Assembly: GCF_025490915.1 (NCBI RefSeq)
Contig: NZ_JANQBA010000009.1
Span: forward strand, 53,058 to 117,057
DNA length: 64,000 nt
Origin: Lacticaseibacillus parakribbianus
Lineage (GTDB): Bacteria > Bacillota > Bacilli > Lactobacillales > Lactobacillaceae
Direction of reading: 5' to 3'
Below are positions 7,892 through 16,109 of this stretch, piece by piece. The notes beneath the pieces were generated by a model. That model worked only from the letters and a program-made list of their open reading frames with translations, was not told the DNA's origin and searched no databases. The position numbers and the translations under genes were made by a program. The number at the start of each line of letters is the position of its first letter. Position 1 is the first letter of the stretch.

Positions 7892-8668
7892 TCACGATAA
7901 CATCTGCTCACCCAAGGGCAGGCTTGCCGGGCAGCTTCGTTGCGCGGCGCTGGCGTACAGCCTAGTCAAGGCGCCGACGTTGTTGCTCAGCTCGTACATC
8001 ACAATGGTCATCAGCTCAAAGCGCGTGAACAACCGCGGCTGGCGCGGCTGCTGGTCCAACCAGGCGGAAAAGTGCATCTCAAAATCCGCCAAGGTCCACT
8101 CCAGCCGGCTCAACAGCGACTTGAGCATCTGCTTTTCAAACTGGGTCATTTTGGCCCAAGTGGTCTGGTAACTGAAGGTCGCAATGGTGACCGGGCCGCG
8201 CAGGTCGAGGTCCTGATCGATCAGCGCCATCAGGGTGCAGATGGCGGCGCGATCGTGCTGCGTGTCGTACTCCAGGCGCAGCTGGTGGCGCAAGATCACC
8301 GCCAGGTAGGCACTGTCGTCAAGGTGTCTGGCCGCGGCGGCCTCAAGCCCCGCGTGCAGCAGCGGGTAGCCGCTCAGCCTGGGCTGCCAGGCGTGGCGGC
8401 GCAGGCGAGTGAAATCGATCACGTCCGGCAGGTAATACTCGTGAATCCACAGCCAGTCGGCGATGTCTTGCAGCGCGGCTTGGCCCTTCGGCGTCAGCGT
8501 GTAGCCGTCCGGCACCTGGTGAATCAGCCCCCGGTGAATCAGGCGGCCGATCGTGCGGTGCGGATCCATGTGGTAACGCTCCTGCCACACCGGGTCGGTC
8601 GAAACCGCGTCCGTGCCGGACATGGTCAGCATGTACATGAACACTTTGGTCGCTGGTGCGAGTCGCAT
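7892..8668 (-). CDS. Unknown protein with winged-helix-like N-terminus
   Basis: A 258-residue soluble protein I do not recognise. The first 75 residues read like a winged helix: a helix, then DPHRTIGRLIHRGLI as possible recognition helix, then the wing-like VPDGYTLTPKGQAAL. That ending resembles MarR, PadR and ROK-type wings. The rest is helical and rich in Leu, Arg and aromatic residues, without a known motif; it could be a ligand-binding or dimerisation domain. The ATG at 8668 follows GGAAAGGGGA; a longer open frame has no ribosome site. It lies upstream of aldB-alsS but is separately terminated at 7856. Confidence 0.55.
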   Translation of the reverse strand: MRLAPATKVFMYMLTMSGTDAVSTDPVWQERYHMDPHRTIGRLIHRGLIHQVPDGYTLTPKGQAALQDIADWLWIHEYYLPDVIDFTRLRRHAWQPRLSGYPLLHAGLEAAAARHLDDSAYLAVILRHQLRLEYDTQHDRAAICTLMALIDQDLDLRGPVTIATFSYQTTWAKMTQFEKQMLKSLLSRLEWTLADFEMHFSAWLDQQPRQPRLFTRFELMTIVMYELSNNVGALTRLYASAAQRSCPASLPLGEQMLS

Positions 8669-8725
8669 AGAGATTCCCCTTTCCCCCAACGGCTCAATTC
8701 TAGCGTTGGCTGAAAACGCTGTCAA

Positions 8726-9436
8726 CTACTTTTGCGAGCCCTCGGCCTTGGCAATCTGCCCCAACACGTCGTCGCCGCCCAGGTCCCGGGCCAAAAACGC
8801 CGGCGCGTCGGGCAAGTGCAGCTGCACGTCTGCGAAGCGCTGAACGGCCAAGGTCCCGCTGACGGCCCCGAAGTCCAGGACGTGGCCGCCAAACGTGTGG
8901 TCCGCCGCCAGAAAATGCAGGTGGAACCCGGGCACGGCCATGCCGCCGTATAGCGCCGGCGCAAAGTAGCCGATCAGGGTGCCGCTCACCGCTGAGCGGT
9001 CAAACACCGCCTGGTCGGCCGCGGTCGCAACCAGGCTTGGGTAAGGCGCGACCTGGGCCTTGACCGCCCGGGCCGACACCGTCTGGAAGCGGCCGGTCAG
9101 CTTGACGGCGGCGAAGCGGTTGACCGACCCAATCGCCGTTACGAACTGCCGCACGGCATCGGCCATGCCGCCGGCGGCGAAGGGCTGACCCGGCGCAAAG
9201 GCCGCCGGGTGAACGTTGGCGAAGGGCACCGTGGCGGTCGCCGGCGGCGTCAGCACCGCGCCTTTTGCCGTCACCTGATACACCGTGCCGTCAAGAATCA
9301 CCAGCTCGCCGTCCAGCCCCTCAAGAGTACCGATTCCAGTATCGCCGTGGGTCAACAGCGCCTCAAGCGTCATCGTGCCTTCAAATCCCCCAGGCACCAG
9401 GTTCGCCAAGGTGCCGTGCTGATACATCACTGTCAT
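8726..9436 (-). CDS. aldB: Alpha-acetolactate decarboxylase
   Basis: A 236-residue enzyme converting 2-acetolactate to acetoin, an overflow route for pyruvate that also limits acidification. The C-terminal metal site is visible as GFHLHFL plus the downstream GGHV (three His). Conserved segments include THGDTGIGT and the LDGELV strand. The second ATG (9436) was chosen because GGAGG lies 5 nt before it; the first ATG overlaps that site. It follows alsS by 60 nt, separated by a 9-bp hairpin. The family is usually about 235-260 residues, so it appears intact. Confidence 0.93.
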   Translation of the reverse strand: MTVMYQHGTLANLVPGGFEGTMTLEALLTHGDTGIGTLEGLDGELVILDGTVYQVTAKGAVLTPPATATVPFANVHPAAFAPGQPFAAGGMADAVRQFVTAIGSVNRFAAVKLTGRFQTVSARAVKAQVAPYPSLVATAADQAVFDRSAVSGTLIGYFAPALYGGMAVPGFHLHFLAADHTFGGHVLDFGAVSGTLAVQRFADVQLHLPDAPAFLARDLGGDDVLGQIAKAEGSQK

Positions 9437-9464
9437 GTTTGCCTCCATGTTATAAGTTACGCGA

Positions 9465-9490
9465 AACCGCGCGAGTCCCCCCGCGCGGTT
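9465..9490 (-). other. Intercistronic stem-loop between alsS and aldB
   Basis: A 9-bp GC-rich stem (9465-9473 with 9482-9490) and no T tract on the reverse strand, so it is more likely an RNA-stability or expression-ratio element than a full terminator. Confidence 0.6.
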
Positions 9491-9496
9491 CGTGGT

Positions 9497-11170
9497 TTAG
9501 TAGAATTGATCCTCGAGCATTGCGGCCCCAAGCGACGGGTTGTCGCTGTAATCCACCGGAATGTCCACGACCACCGGCCCGTCTGCGGCGAAGGCCTCAT
9601 CCAGCACCGCGGCCAGGTCCTCTGGCCGGTTGACCCGCAGGCCCTTGGCGCCGAAGCTTTCGGCGTAGGCGACAAAATCGACCGGGCCGAAGCTGGTGCC
9701 AGCCGCGTGGCCGTACTTCATCTCCTCTTGGAACTTGACCATGTCGTAGTGACCGTCGTTCCAGATGATGTGAACCAGGTTGGCGTGAAGCCGCACGGCC
9801 GTTTCCAGCTCCTGTCCGGAAAACAGGAAGCCGCCGTCACCGGAGACGGACACGGCCTTTTCCCCCGGTCGCACCAGGGTGGCGGCAATCGCCCAAGGCA
9901 AGGCGACGCCAAGCGTCTGCATGCCGTTGGAAAACAGCAGCCGCCGCGGCTCGTAGCTGCGGAAGTGCCGCGCCATCCAGATGTAAAAGCTGCCGACATC
10001 GACGGCGACGGTCATGTGGTCGTCGACGCGCTGCTGGAGGGCGGCCACGATTGCCAGCGGGTGGACCAGCCCATCCTTGCCGGCGACCGGCGGGACGTCA
10101 CGCTCAGCCAGCTTGGTCTGAAGCGACGCCAGGTAGTCCTTAGCCCCAGGGGCGACCTGATAGCCGCGCAAAAGCGGCGTCAGCACCGCCAGCGTCTGCG
10201 CGATGTCGCCGACCAGCTCGGTTTCCGGCTGGAAGTTGTGGTCGATTTCGGCGGCCAGCGAGTCGATCACGATCACCCGCGAGTCGCCGGCCGGGTTCCA
10301 GTTGCGCGGCTCGTATTCAATCGGGTCGTAGCCGATGGCCACCACCAGGTCGCTGCGCTGCAGCAGCTGATCGCCCGGCTGGTTGCGAAACAGCCCGACG
10401 CGGCCGAAGAAGTTACGCTCAAGCGCCTGGGGAATGATGCCGGCGCCTTGGAAGGTTTCGACCACCGGCAGCTCGGTCACGGCCAACAGGTCGCGAATCG
10501 CCGCGGTCACTTCCTGCGAGGACGCCCGCATCCCCAAAAGCAGCACGGGCAGCTGGGCCTCCTTGATGGCCCGAGCCAGGTAGGTCATGTCCGTCGGGCT
10601 GGCCGGCCCGAGGCGCGGCGCGGCCAGCGGCCGAATCGCCTGCGTCGTGACCGGGCTGTCGGTCACGTCCTGTGGCACGGAGACGAAGCTCGCGCCTTGC
10701 TTGCCGGACTCGGCGGCGCGAAACGCGTTGGCGATGGTTTCGCTGACGTTGTCCGGGTCTTGAACCTCCACCGAGTACTTGGTGATTGGGGCGAACAGCT
10801 CCGCGTTTTTCATGCTCTGATGCGCGGCGCGTTGCAGATCCGCGCGGCGAACCTGGCCGGCGATGGCGACCACCGGATCGCCTTCCGCCGTTGCGGTCAC
10901 CAGCCCGGTGGCGAGGTTCGAGGCCCCGGGGCCGGAGGTGGTGATCACCACCCCGGGCTTGCCGGTCAGCCGGCCGACGCCTTGGGCCATGAACGCGGCG
11001 TTTTGCTCGTGCCGCGCCACAATCAGCTTAGGTGCCTTGGCGTTCACCGGGTGAGCCAGCCGTTCGAACACCCGGTCGATCTTGGCCCCGGGAATCCCAA
11101 AAACGTAATCCACCTGGTGGTTGGCCAGGCTGTCGACGATCAAGTCGCCACCGTATTGTTGCGCTGTCAT
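9497..11170 (-). CDS. alsS: Catabolic acetolactate synthase
   Basis: A 557-residue thiamine-diphosphate enzyme joining two pyruvates to 2-acetolactate and CO2. It shows the N-terminal GIPGAKID with the nearby catalytic Glu region, the central domain, and the C-terminal ThDP motif GDGGFLF ending in IIWNDG. The catabolic type is indicated by the missing regulatory partner, the absence of ilv genes and the adjacent aldB. The ATG at 11170 follows AAGGGAGG; the longer open frame upstream lacks a ribosome site. Operon order is alsS-aldB. Confidence 0.93.
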   Translation of the reverse strand: MTAQQYGGDLIVDSLANHQVDYVFGIPGAKIDRVFERLAHPVNAKAPKLIVARHEQNAAFMAQGVGRLTGKPGVVITTSGPGASNLATGLVTATAEGDPVVAIAGQVRRADLQRAAHQSMKNAELFAPITKYSVEVQDPDNVSETIANAFRAAESGKQGASFVSVPQDVTDSPVTTQAIRPLAAPRLGPASPTDMTYLARAIKEAQLPVLLLGMRASSQEVTAAIRDLLAVTELPVVETFQGAGIIPQALERNFFGRVGLFRNQPGDQLLQRSDLVVAIGYDPIEYEPRNWNPAGDSRVIVIDSLAAEIDHNFQPETELVGDIAQTLAVLTPLLRGYQVAPGAKDYLASLQTKLAERDVPPVAGKDGLVHPLAIVAALQQRVDDHMTVAVDVGSFYIWMARHFRSYEPRRLLFSNGMQTLGVALPWAIAATLVRPGEKAVSVSGDGGFLFSGQELETAVRLHANLVHIIWNDGHYDMVKFQEEMKYGHAAGTSFGPVDFVAYAESFGAKGLRVNRPEDLAAVLDEAFAADGPVVVDIPVDYSDNPSLGAAMLEDQFY

Positions 11171-11198
11171 GTGTTGCCTCCCTTGTTTGCTGTTGCAA

Positions 11199-11227
11199 AG
11201 GATACCACAAACCTGTTCGCATGAAAA
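11199..11227 (-). promoter_or_regulatory. Promoter of alsS-aldB
   Basis: On the reverse strand TTTTCA, 17 bp, then TATCCT with an upstream TGG giving an extended -10. The predicted start lies about 22 nt before the ribosome site. Confidence 0.5.
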
Positions 11228-11376
11228 GGGGGAAATTGCGTAACACCAATTCGTTCGCTGTATCACATGGCGTTCAATTCTGTAGTCACGTGCGGATCGT
11301 CGGCACGGCCATTGGCCCCGGCGGCGCCCTCCTTACTTTACCCGAAAAAACGGTTCCAATCCAGCCACAAAGCGCA

Positions 11377-11405
11377 TTGACCCCTCGCCTTTCCCGCGTT
11401 AGAAT
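11377..11405 (+). promoter_or_regulatory. Promoter of EAL-domain gene
   Basis: TTGACC (11377-11382), 17 bp, TAGAAT (11400-11405). Transcription from about 11412 gives a leader of about 100 nt. Confidence 0.72.
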
Positions 11406-11418
11406 GGGCGTAGTGAAT

Positions 11419-11491
11419 GGATGGGTACAACTTGCAGGTGTACACGCTTTTGTTTTGCGGCTGCCGACCGCAAAACTGGGCCGGCCCATCC
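11419..11491 (+). ncRNA. Structured 5' leader of EAL gene, riboswitch-like
   Basis: Three stems meet in a junction. P1 is GGATGG 11419-11424 with CCATCC 11486-11491. P2 is GTACA 11425-11429 with TGTAC 11439-11443. P3 is 9 bp, 11452-11460 with 11468-11476. The P2 loop holds GCAG (11434-11437) and the P3 loop CTGC (11461-11464), which are complementary and could form a loop-loop contact. P1 closes 2 nt before the ribosome-site region GTGAAAGGAG. I do not recognise the consensus of any known riboswitch class. The fold is hand-drawn. Confidence 0.4.
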
Positions 11492-11510
11492 AGTGAAAGG
11501 AGTCTCGGCG

Positions 11511-12179
11511 ATGCTTCAATTCTTTGGCCAACCCAAGTTCAATCCAAGCGACGCAAGCGGCCGGCCGGTCGGCTACGAGCTGTTCATGCGTCAGCGCGTC
11601 GGCAACGAATGGCGGCTGCCGACCGACTTTAACGCGATTACCGCGGCCACGCTTGAGCGGCTTTTGATCGACACCGTCGCCGGGCTCCCGGCCAGTGTGC
11701 GGCTGGTCTCGTTCAACCTCGAACGGCGCCAGTTCATCGATCCCGCCTACCTGGCCGCGATTGCCCGCGCCCAGGCGACAACCCCGATTGCCCTGTACAT
11801 CGAGCTGACGGAACGTCCGGATTCCAGCGTCTCCACCCAGGCCCTCGCGGTCGCCGCCCACCGCTTCGCGGCGGCCGGCTTCACCGTGGTGCTGGACGAC
11901 GTCGGCACGGCGGCCAACGATTCCGCGCTGATGCTCCTGCTCAACCGCGACGTGCAAGAGTACAAGTTCGCCCTGCAGAACCTGAGACCCTTCGCCTGCC
12001 TGGCGCAGGTGCTGCCGGCGCTTGAATTTTGGGCGGATCAGGCCACCCGCAACGGCAAGCTGCTGGCGATCGAAGGCATCGAGACGCAGGCCGAATACGA
12101 CTTCATCACCGCACGGTTTCATCCCGACTTGATTCAGGGCTACTTCACCGGCCGCCCGGCGCTGCTGGTGTCGGCGTGA
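11511..12179 (+). CDS. EAL-domain protein, probable c-di-GMP phosphodiesterase or sensor
   Basis: A 222-residue stand-alone EAL domain. The signature is YELFMR (Glu23 kept, Ala-Leu altered). Other expected ligands are present: the Asn in SFNLERR, Glu in IELTE, the Asp pair in LDDVGTA (usually DDFGTG), Lys in EYKF, Glu in AIEGIE, and QGYFTGRP at the end. Most catalytic residues remain but loop 6 is non-standard, so it may hydrolyse or only bind c-di-GMP. No GGDEF gene is in the window. GAAAGGAG lies 9 nt before the ATG. Expression runs from its own promoter through a structured leader. Confidence 0.78.
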   Translation: MLQFFGQPKFNPSDASGRPVGYELFMRQRVGNEWRLPTDFNAITAATLERLLIDTVAGLPASVRLVSFNLERRQFIDPAYLAAIARAQATTPIALYIELTERPDSSVSTQALAVAAHRFAAAGFTVVLDDVGTAANDSALMLLLNRDVQEYKFALQNLRPFACLAQVLPALEFWADQATRNGKLLAIEGIETQAEYDFITARFHPDLIQGYFTGRPALLVSA

Positions 12180-12217
12180 AGCCGCTTTCTTCCATTAAAT
12201 AAATAACAGTGAGAATC

Positions 12218-12244
12218 GGCCCGGCCCCTTTGCCGGGCCTTTTG
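12218..12244 (+). terminator. Intrinsic terminator after EAL gene
   Basis: GGCCCGGC (12218-12225) pairs with GCCGGGCC (12232-12239), followed by TTTTGT. Confidence 0.85.
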
Positions 12245-12341
12245 TGTGGCGCCGGACCGGTCGTGGCACCGTGAAAATGAAATCGGTTGCGGTTTCAAAA
12301 ACAATATCTGAGTAAATGAATATTGAAGAAATTGTGGAAAC

Positions 12342-12492
12342 GTTCGGTTCTTGCCGAACATTTTTTGAAAATTGCGCGAAGTTGCGGTTGAATTTAACCT
12401 TATCCCGTTTTATACTGCTCTTGGCAGTTGAAATTCGGACTTCGCCGCCTGATCATCGGCACCAGATACATATCGTTCGGATTTTGCCAAAG
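12342..12492 (+). promoter_or_regulatory. phnD promoter with three related dyads
   Basis: The promoter is TTGAAT (12388-12393), 17 bp, TATACT (12411-12416). Around it lie three copies of TTCGG-N5-GCC: a perfect dyad GTTCGG-N6-CCGAAC at 12342-12359, a partial copy at 12434-12449 and another at 12475-12492. They are candidate operators, one upstream and two in the transcribed leader. The first dyad is followed by six T residues, so it could also act as a terminator. The responsible regulator is unknown. Confidence 0.5.
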
Positions 12493-12536
12493 CTGCGCAA
12501 TTGCACAGACAATAACTTACTGGGGGACCATATAGA

Positions 12537-13472
12537 ATGAAGATCTGGAAGACACTTGCCGTCACCGGCACGCTCCTTCTTGCCGCTGCATCCCTTGCCG
12601 CTTGCAGCAGCAAGTCGAGCTCGTCCGATAAGGGCAGCAAGGACTACACGCCAAAGTCATTGAACATTCAATTCGTACCTTCTTCTCAGGCCGACACGAT
12701 CGAGGCCAAGGCCAAGCCGCTGGAAAAGCTCCTGAAAGCCGAACTGAACATTCCGGTTAAGGTTTCTGTTTCGACCGACTACAACTCGATTGTTGAAGCC
12801 ATGGACTCCAAACAAGTCGATGTTGGTTTCCTGCCACCCGACGGCTACGTGGTCGCCCACAAGCAAGGCGCCGCAGACGTGCTGCTGCAGGCTCAGCGCT
12901 TCGGCATCAAGCAGCCGGGTGGGGTGAACACCGACAAGCTAGTCGACTCCTACCGCTCGATGATCATCGTCAAGAAGGGTTCCGGTATCAAGTCTTACAA
13001 GGACCTCAAGGGCAAGAAGATTGCGGTTCAAGACGTCACCAGTTCCGCCGGCTACATCTGGCCTGTTGCCGAACTCAAGCAAAAAGGCGTGGACATCGCC
13101 AAAGATGACACGCTGGTCACCGTTAAGGGCCACGACCAAGGCGTCATGTCCGTTCTGAACGGCGATACCGATGCCGCCTTCGTCTTCGAAGACGCGCGGA
13201 CCATCGTCAAGAAGGATGTCCCAGACATCATGGACAAGGTTGTGCCGATCTACTTCACCAAGCCGATTCCGAACGACACCATCTCCGTTCGCTCCGACAT
13301 GAGCACCGCCTTCCGCAAGAAGTTAGCCGCGGCCTTCAAGAAGATCGTCAAGTCCAAGAAGGGCCACGCGATCATCTCCTCGGTTTACACCCACGAAGGT
13401 TACGTCAACGGCAAGGACTCCAACTTCAACATCGTGCGCAAGTACGACAAGATTGCCGAGACCGGTAAGTAA
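12537..13472 (+). CDS. phnD: Phosphonate-type ABC transporter substrate-binding lipoprotein
   Basis: A 311-residue protein with a lipoprotein signal (charged MKIWK, hydrophobic core, LAAC with Cys23) followed by a Ser-rich linker. The mature part is a PhnD-like type II binding fold with DYNSIVEAM, VDVGFLPPDGYV, LKGKKIAVQDVTSSAGY and AAFVFEDART segments. Ligands could be phosphonate, phosphite or a phosphate ester. No C-P lyase or phosphonatase gene is nearby, so use of true phosphonates cannot be inferred. GGGGGA precedes the ATG. It heads a phnD-phnC-phnE-phnE cluster. Confidence 0.85.
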   Translation: MKIWKTLAVTGTLLLAAASLAACSSKSSSSDKGSKDYTPKSLNIQFVPSSQADTIEAKAKPLEKLLKAELNIPVKVSVSTDYNSIVEAMDSKQVDVGFLPPDGYVVAHKQGAADVLLQAQRFGIKQPGGVNTDKLVDSYRSMIIVKKGSGIKSYKDLKGKKIAVQDVTSSAGYIWPVAELKQKGVDIAKDDTLVTVKGHDQGVMSVLNGDTDAAFVFEDARTIVKKDVPDIMDKVVPIYFTKPIPNDTISVRSDMSTAFRKKLAAAFKKIVKSKKGHAIISSVYTHEGYVNGKDSNFNIVRKYDKIAETGK

Positions 13473-13536
13473 GTGATCGCCAAGCGCGGTTCTAAGTAGT
13501 ACACTAAGACTTGGCACTGACCGCGCCAGATCCCCC

Positions 13537-13638
13537 CGCCCCGGGGTTCGGGGCGTTACATAAACAATTCTCGTGAGCAATCACGACGCCGCTTTGCGGC
13601 AATACTTAGACGCGGCCACGATCAAATGCGTGGCCGCG
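13537..13638 (+). other. Run of four stem-loops between phnD and phnC
   Basis: Four consecutive hairpins fill 102 nt: CGCCCCG with CGGGGCG (13537-13555), TCGTGA-gcaa-TCACGA (13571-13586), GCCGC-ttt-GCGGC (13588-13600), and a 10-bp stem 13611-13620 with 13629-13638 followed by TTTT. The last ends 5 nt before the phnC ribosome site. They could protect the phnD message, reduce read-through, or regulate phnC. Confidence 0.6.
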
Positions 13639-13656
13639 TTTTCAGGAGGAAAACAC

Positions 13657-14421
13657 ATGTCAGAACCAAAGCCCGTCATTGAATTCGACCATGTCAACAA
13701 GATTTATGACAATGGGGTCGTTGGCCTCAAAGACATCAACTTGACGATCATGCCTGGCGAATTCGTTGTCGTCGTGGGCCTGAGTGGTGCCGGTAAGAGT
13801 ACCCTCATGCGTGCCGTGAACCGCCTGCACGATATCTCCAACGGGGACATCCGCATCGACGGCGAGTCCATCACCAAGGCACGTGGGAAGCAGCTGCTGC
13901 ACATTCGGCGCAAGATCGGGATGATTTTCCAAAACTTCAACCTGGTGCGTCGCGCCACCGTGCTGAAAAACGTCCTGACCGGTCGCGTCGGCTACTACCC
14001 GACTTGGAAGATGATGTTCGGCCTGTTCAGCGAGGCGGACAAGCAACGCGCTTACGAGGCGCTTCAGACCGTCGAGCTTGAGGACAAGGTCTACACCCGC
14101 GCCGATCAGCTGTCCGGTGGTCAGCAGCAGCGCGTCTCCATCGCCCGGGCGCTGACTCAGGCCCCGCGCATCATCTTGGCCGACGAACCGATCGCCAGCC
14201 TCGACCCGCAGACCACCAAGCGCGTGATGGACGACCTGCGCCGGATCAACCAGGAGATGGGCATCACCGTTCTGATCAACCTGCACAACGTCGAACTCGC
14301 CCAAGAGTACGGCACCCGCATCGTCGGCATCCGCGCCGGCGAAAAGGTCTTCGACGGCCCGGTCAAAGAGGCCGACGACGCGACAATGGCCCAGATCTAC
14401 AGCGGCGAAGAGGAGGGTTAA
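13657..14421 (+). CDS. phnC: Phosphonate-type ABC transporter ATPase
   Basis: A 254-residue ATP-binding subunit. Walker A is GLSGAGKST, the Q-loop lies in IFQNFNLV, the signature is LSGGQQQR, and Walker B is IILADEP, with the switch His in INLHNVELA. It energises import through the two PhnE permeases that follow. The ATG at 13657 follows AGGAGG by 7 nt; an upstream extension would start within the hairpin region. It ends 1 nt before the first permease gene. Confidence 0.92.
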   Translation: MSEPKPVIEFDHVNKIYDNGVVGLKDINLTIMPGEFVVVVGLSGAGKSTLMRAVNRLHDISNGDIRIDGESITKARGKQLLHIRRKIGMIFQNFNLVRRATVLKNVLTGRVGYYPTWKMMFGLFSEADKQRAYEALQTVELEDKVYTRADQLSGGQQQRVSIARALTQAPRIILADEPIASLDPQTTKRVMDDLRRINQEMGITVLINLHNVELAQEYGTRIVGIRAGEKVFDGPVKEADDATMAQIYSGEEEG

Positions 14422-14422
14422 G

Positions 14423-15196
14423 ATGACCTTACCAAAACGTGCCTTCCCCTGGCAAAAATGGGTACTCACCATCGTCATGGTGGTCGGCCTGATCTGGTCG
14501 GCGTTCATCACCGACGCTCACATGGGCAAGTTCTTCGAAAACTTCGGGGAGTTCACCAAGATTTTCGTTGAGATGTGCCAGCCGGACTGGTCCTACACCA
14601 CCTACGTCTTCCAGCCGATGATCGAGACCATCAAGATGGCCGTCATCGGGACTTTGATCGGCTCGGTGCTGGCCTTCCCATACGCCTTGCTGGTCGCCCG
14701 CAACATCGTGACCAACAAGATCGTGGTCGGCGTCTTCCGCTTCATCCTGAACATTGTCCGGACCATTCCGGATCTGATGCTCGCGGCCCTCTTCGTGGCC
14801 GTGGTCGGCATCGGCCCGGTTGCCGGTGTGATCACCCTGGCAATTTTCACCTTCGGCATGGTCGGCAAGCTGTTCTACGAAGCCGTCGAAACCATCGACC
14901 CCGGACCGCTTGAGGCCGTGCGAGCGGCCGGCGCCGGGCGGCTTGAGATCATTCGCTTCGCGGTTTTGCCGCAGATTGCCAATTACTTCGTCTCTTACGT
15001 GCTGTACGCCTTTGAAATCAACGTCCGGGCCTCCACCGTCCTCGGGTACCTCGGGGCCGGCGGGATCGGGGTCTACCTGCAGCAAGCCTTATCGATGTTT
15101 CGCTACGACCGCGTAGGGTTGATGGTTCTGGTCATCTTCATCGTCGTGCTGTTGATCGATTACACCAGTGGTAAAATGCGGGAGGCCTTGCTATGA
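14423..15196 (+). CDS. phnE: Phosphonate-type ABC transporter permease
   Basis: A 257-residue permease with about six membrane helices. The ATPase-contact loop is visible around residues 158-175 (GPLEAVRAAGAGRLEIIRF region, an EAA-type motif). GAGGAGG precedes the ATG. It overlaps the second permease gene by 4 nt (ATGA), so the two are probably made together as a heterodimer. Confidence 0.9.
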   Translation: MTLPKRAFPWQKWVLTIVMVVGLIWSAFITDAHMGKFFENFGEFTKIFVEMCQPDWSYTTYVFQPMIETIKMAVIGTLIGSVLAFPYALLVARNIVTNKIVVGVFRFILNIVRTIPDLMLAALFVAVVGIGPVAGVITLAIFTFGMVGKLFYEAVETIDPGPLEAVRAAGAGRLEIIRFAVLPQIANYFVSYVLYAFEINVRASTVLGYLGAGGIGVYLQQALSMFRYDRVGLMVLVIFIVVLLIDYTSGKMREALL

Positions 15197-15996
15197 CAGA
15201 CATGAAAAAACTGCCGGCACAGCCGGCGCAGCACCGCTGGCCGTTTTGGCTGGGCTGGGCGGCCGTCATCGTACTGATCGTCTGGTCCTTCACCGGGATG
15301 CCGAGCTTCGAGCTCAAGGAAAACGCCGTTGTCGTGGCCAAGTCCATGCTCAACGGCCTGATTCACCCGGACTGGTCGTACGTCTGGACCGGCGACGGCG
15401 AAGACCTCACCCACGCCCTGCTTGAAACCTTGGGCATCGCCTTTCTCGGGACCTTCATCAGCGCCATCATCAGCCTGCCCTTCGCCTTTTGGGCGGCCCA
15501 CACCAAAAACAAGTTCTGGCTCACGTCTCGCTCCGGGAAGTTCGTGCTGACCGCGATCCGGACGTTCCCAGAAATCGTCATGGCCCTGATGTTCATCAAG
15601 GCCGTGGGCCCCGGCTCCTTCGCCGGGGTGCTCGCCGTCGGCTTCCACAGCGTCGGCATGTTGGCCAAGCTGTTCTCCGAAGCGATTGAAAACATGGACA
15701 ACGGTGCCGGCGAATCCGTCACCGCGGCCGGCGGGACCCGGCTGGATGTCACCATCCTGGCCTCCTTGCCGCAGCTGCTGCCGGAATTCGTCTCCAACAC
15801 CCTGTACCGCTTCGAGCTGGCGATTCGCTCCGCCTCGATTCTGGGGATGGTCGGCGCCGGCGGGGTCGGGACGCCTTTGATTTTCGCGATTCAAACCCGT
15901 TCCTGGTCGCGTGTCGGCATCATTTTGATCGGCATCATCATCATGGTCACAGCCGTTGACTGGCTGTCCGGGGCCCTGCGCAAGCGCCTGGTCTGA
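15193..15996 (+). CDS. phnE: Phosphonate-type ABC transporter permease, second copy
   Basis: A 267-residue paralogue of the preceding permease, with the same loop (GAGESVTAAGGTRLDV region) and a shared C-terminal ASILGMVGAGG segment (its partner has ASTVLGYLGAGG). GGGAGG lies 7 nt before the ATG. It is the last gene of the phn cluster, with a strong terminator 12 nt downstream. Confidence 0.9.
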   Translation: MTDMKKLPAQPAQHRWPFWLGWAAVIVLIVWSFTGMPSFELKENAVVVAKSMLNGLIHPDWSYVWTGDGEDLTHALLETLGIAFLGTFISAIISLPFAFWAAHTKNKFWLTSRSGKFVLTAIRTFPEIVMALMFIKAVGPGSFAGVLAVGFHSVGMLAKLFSEAIENMDNGAGESVTAAGGTRLDVTILASLPQLLPEFVSNTLYRFELAIRSASILGMVGAGGVGTPLIFAIQTRSWSRVGIILIGIIIMVTAVDWLSGALRKRLV

Positions 15997-16007
15997 CAAT
16001 CAGCACC

Positions 16008-16032
16008 CACCCACCGCGGTGGGTGTTTTTTT
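16008..16032 (+). terminator. Terminator of phn operon
   Basis: CACCCAC (16008-16014) pairs with GTGGGTG (16019-16025), then seven T residues. Confidence 0.88.
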
Positions 16033-16070
16033 ATGCGCCGGCGGATCGGCCGGCGTTGCCAGAACGCACT

Positions 16071-16105
16071 AAAAACTGCCTTGTCTCAGCGACAAGGCAG
16101 TTTTT
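16071..16105. terminator. Bidirectional terminator, also serves the GH27 gene
   Basis: A perfect 15-bp stem (16071-16085 with 16091-16105, loop TCAGC) with five A before and five T after, 5 nt past the end of the reverse-strand GH27 gene. Confidence 0.9.
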
Positions 16106-16109
16106 GTAC

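Noticed and set aside
9209..11224. A 671-codon open frame antisense to alsS-aldB
   Set aside because: It has no ribosome site, runs through two clear genes in the other strand, and its composition (Arg, His, Gly, Val rich) is that of a GC-driven shadow.
11419..11491. Known purine or c-di-GMP (GEMM) riboswitch in front of the EAL gene
   Set aside because: The general shape is similar, but the conserved junction bases of purine switches and the GNRA loop and receptor of GEMM are not present.
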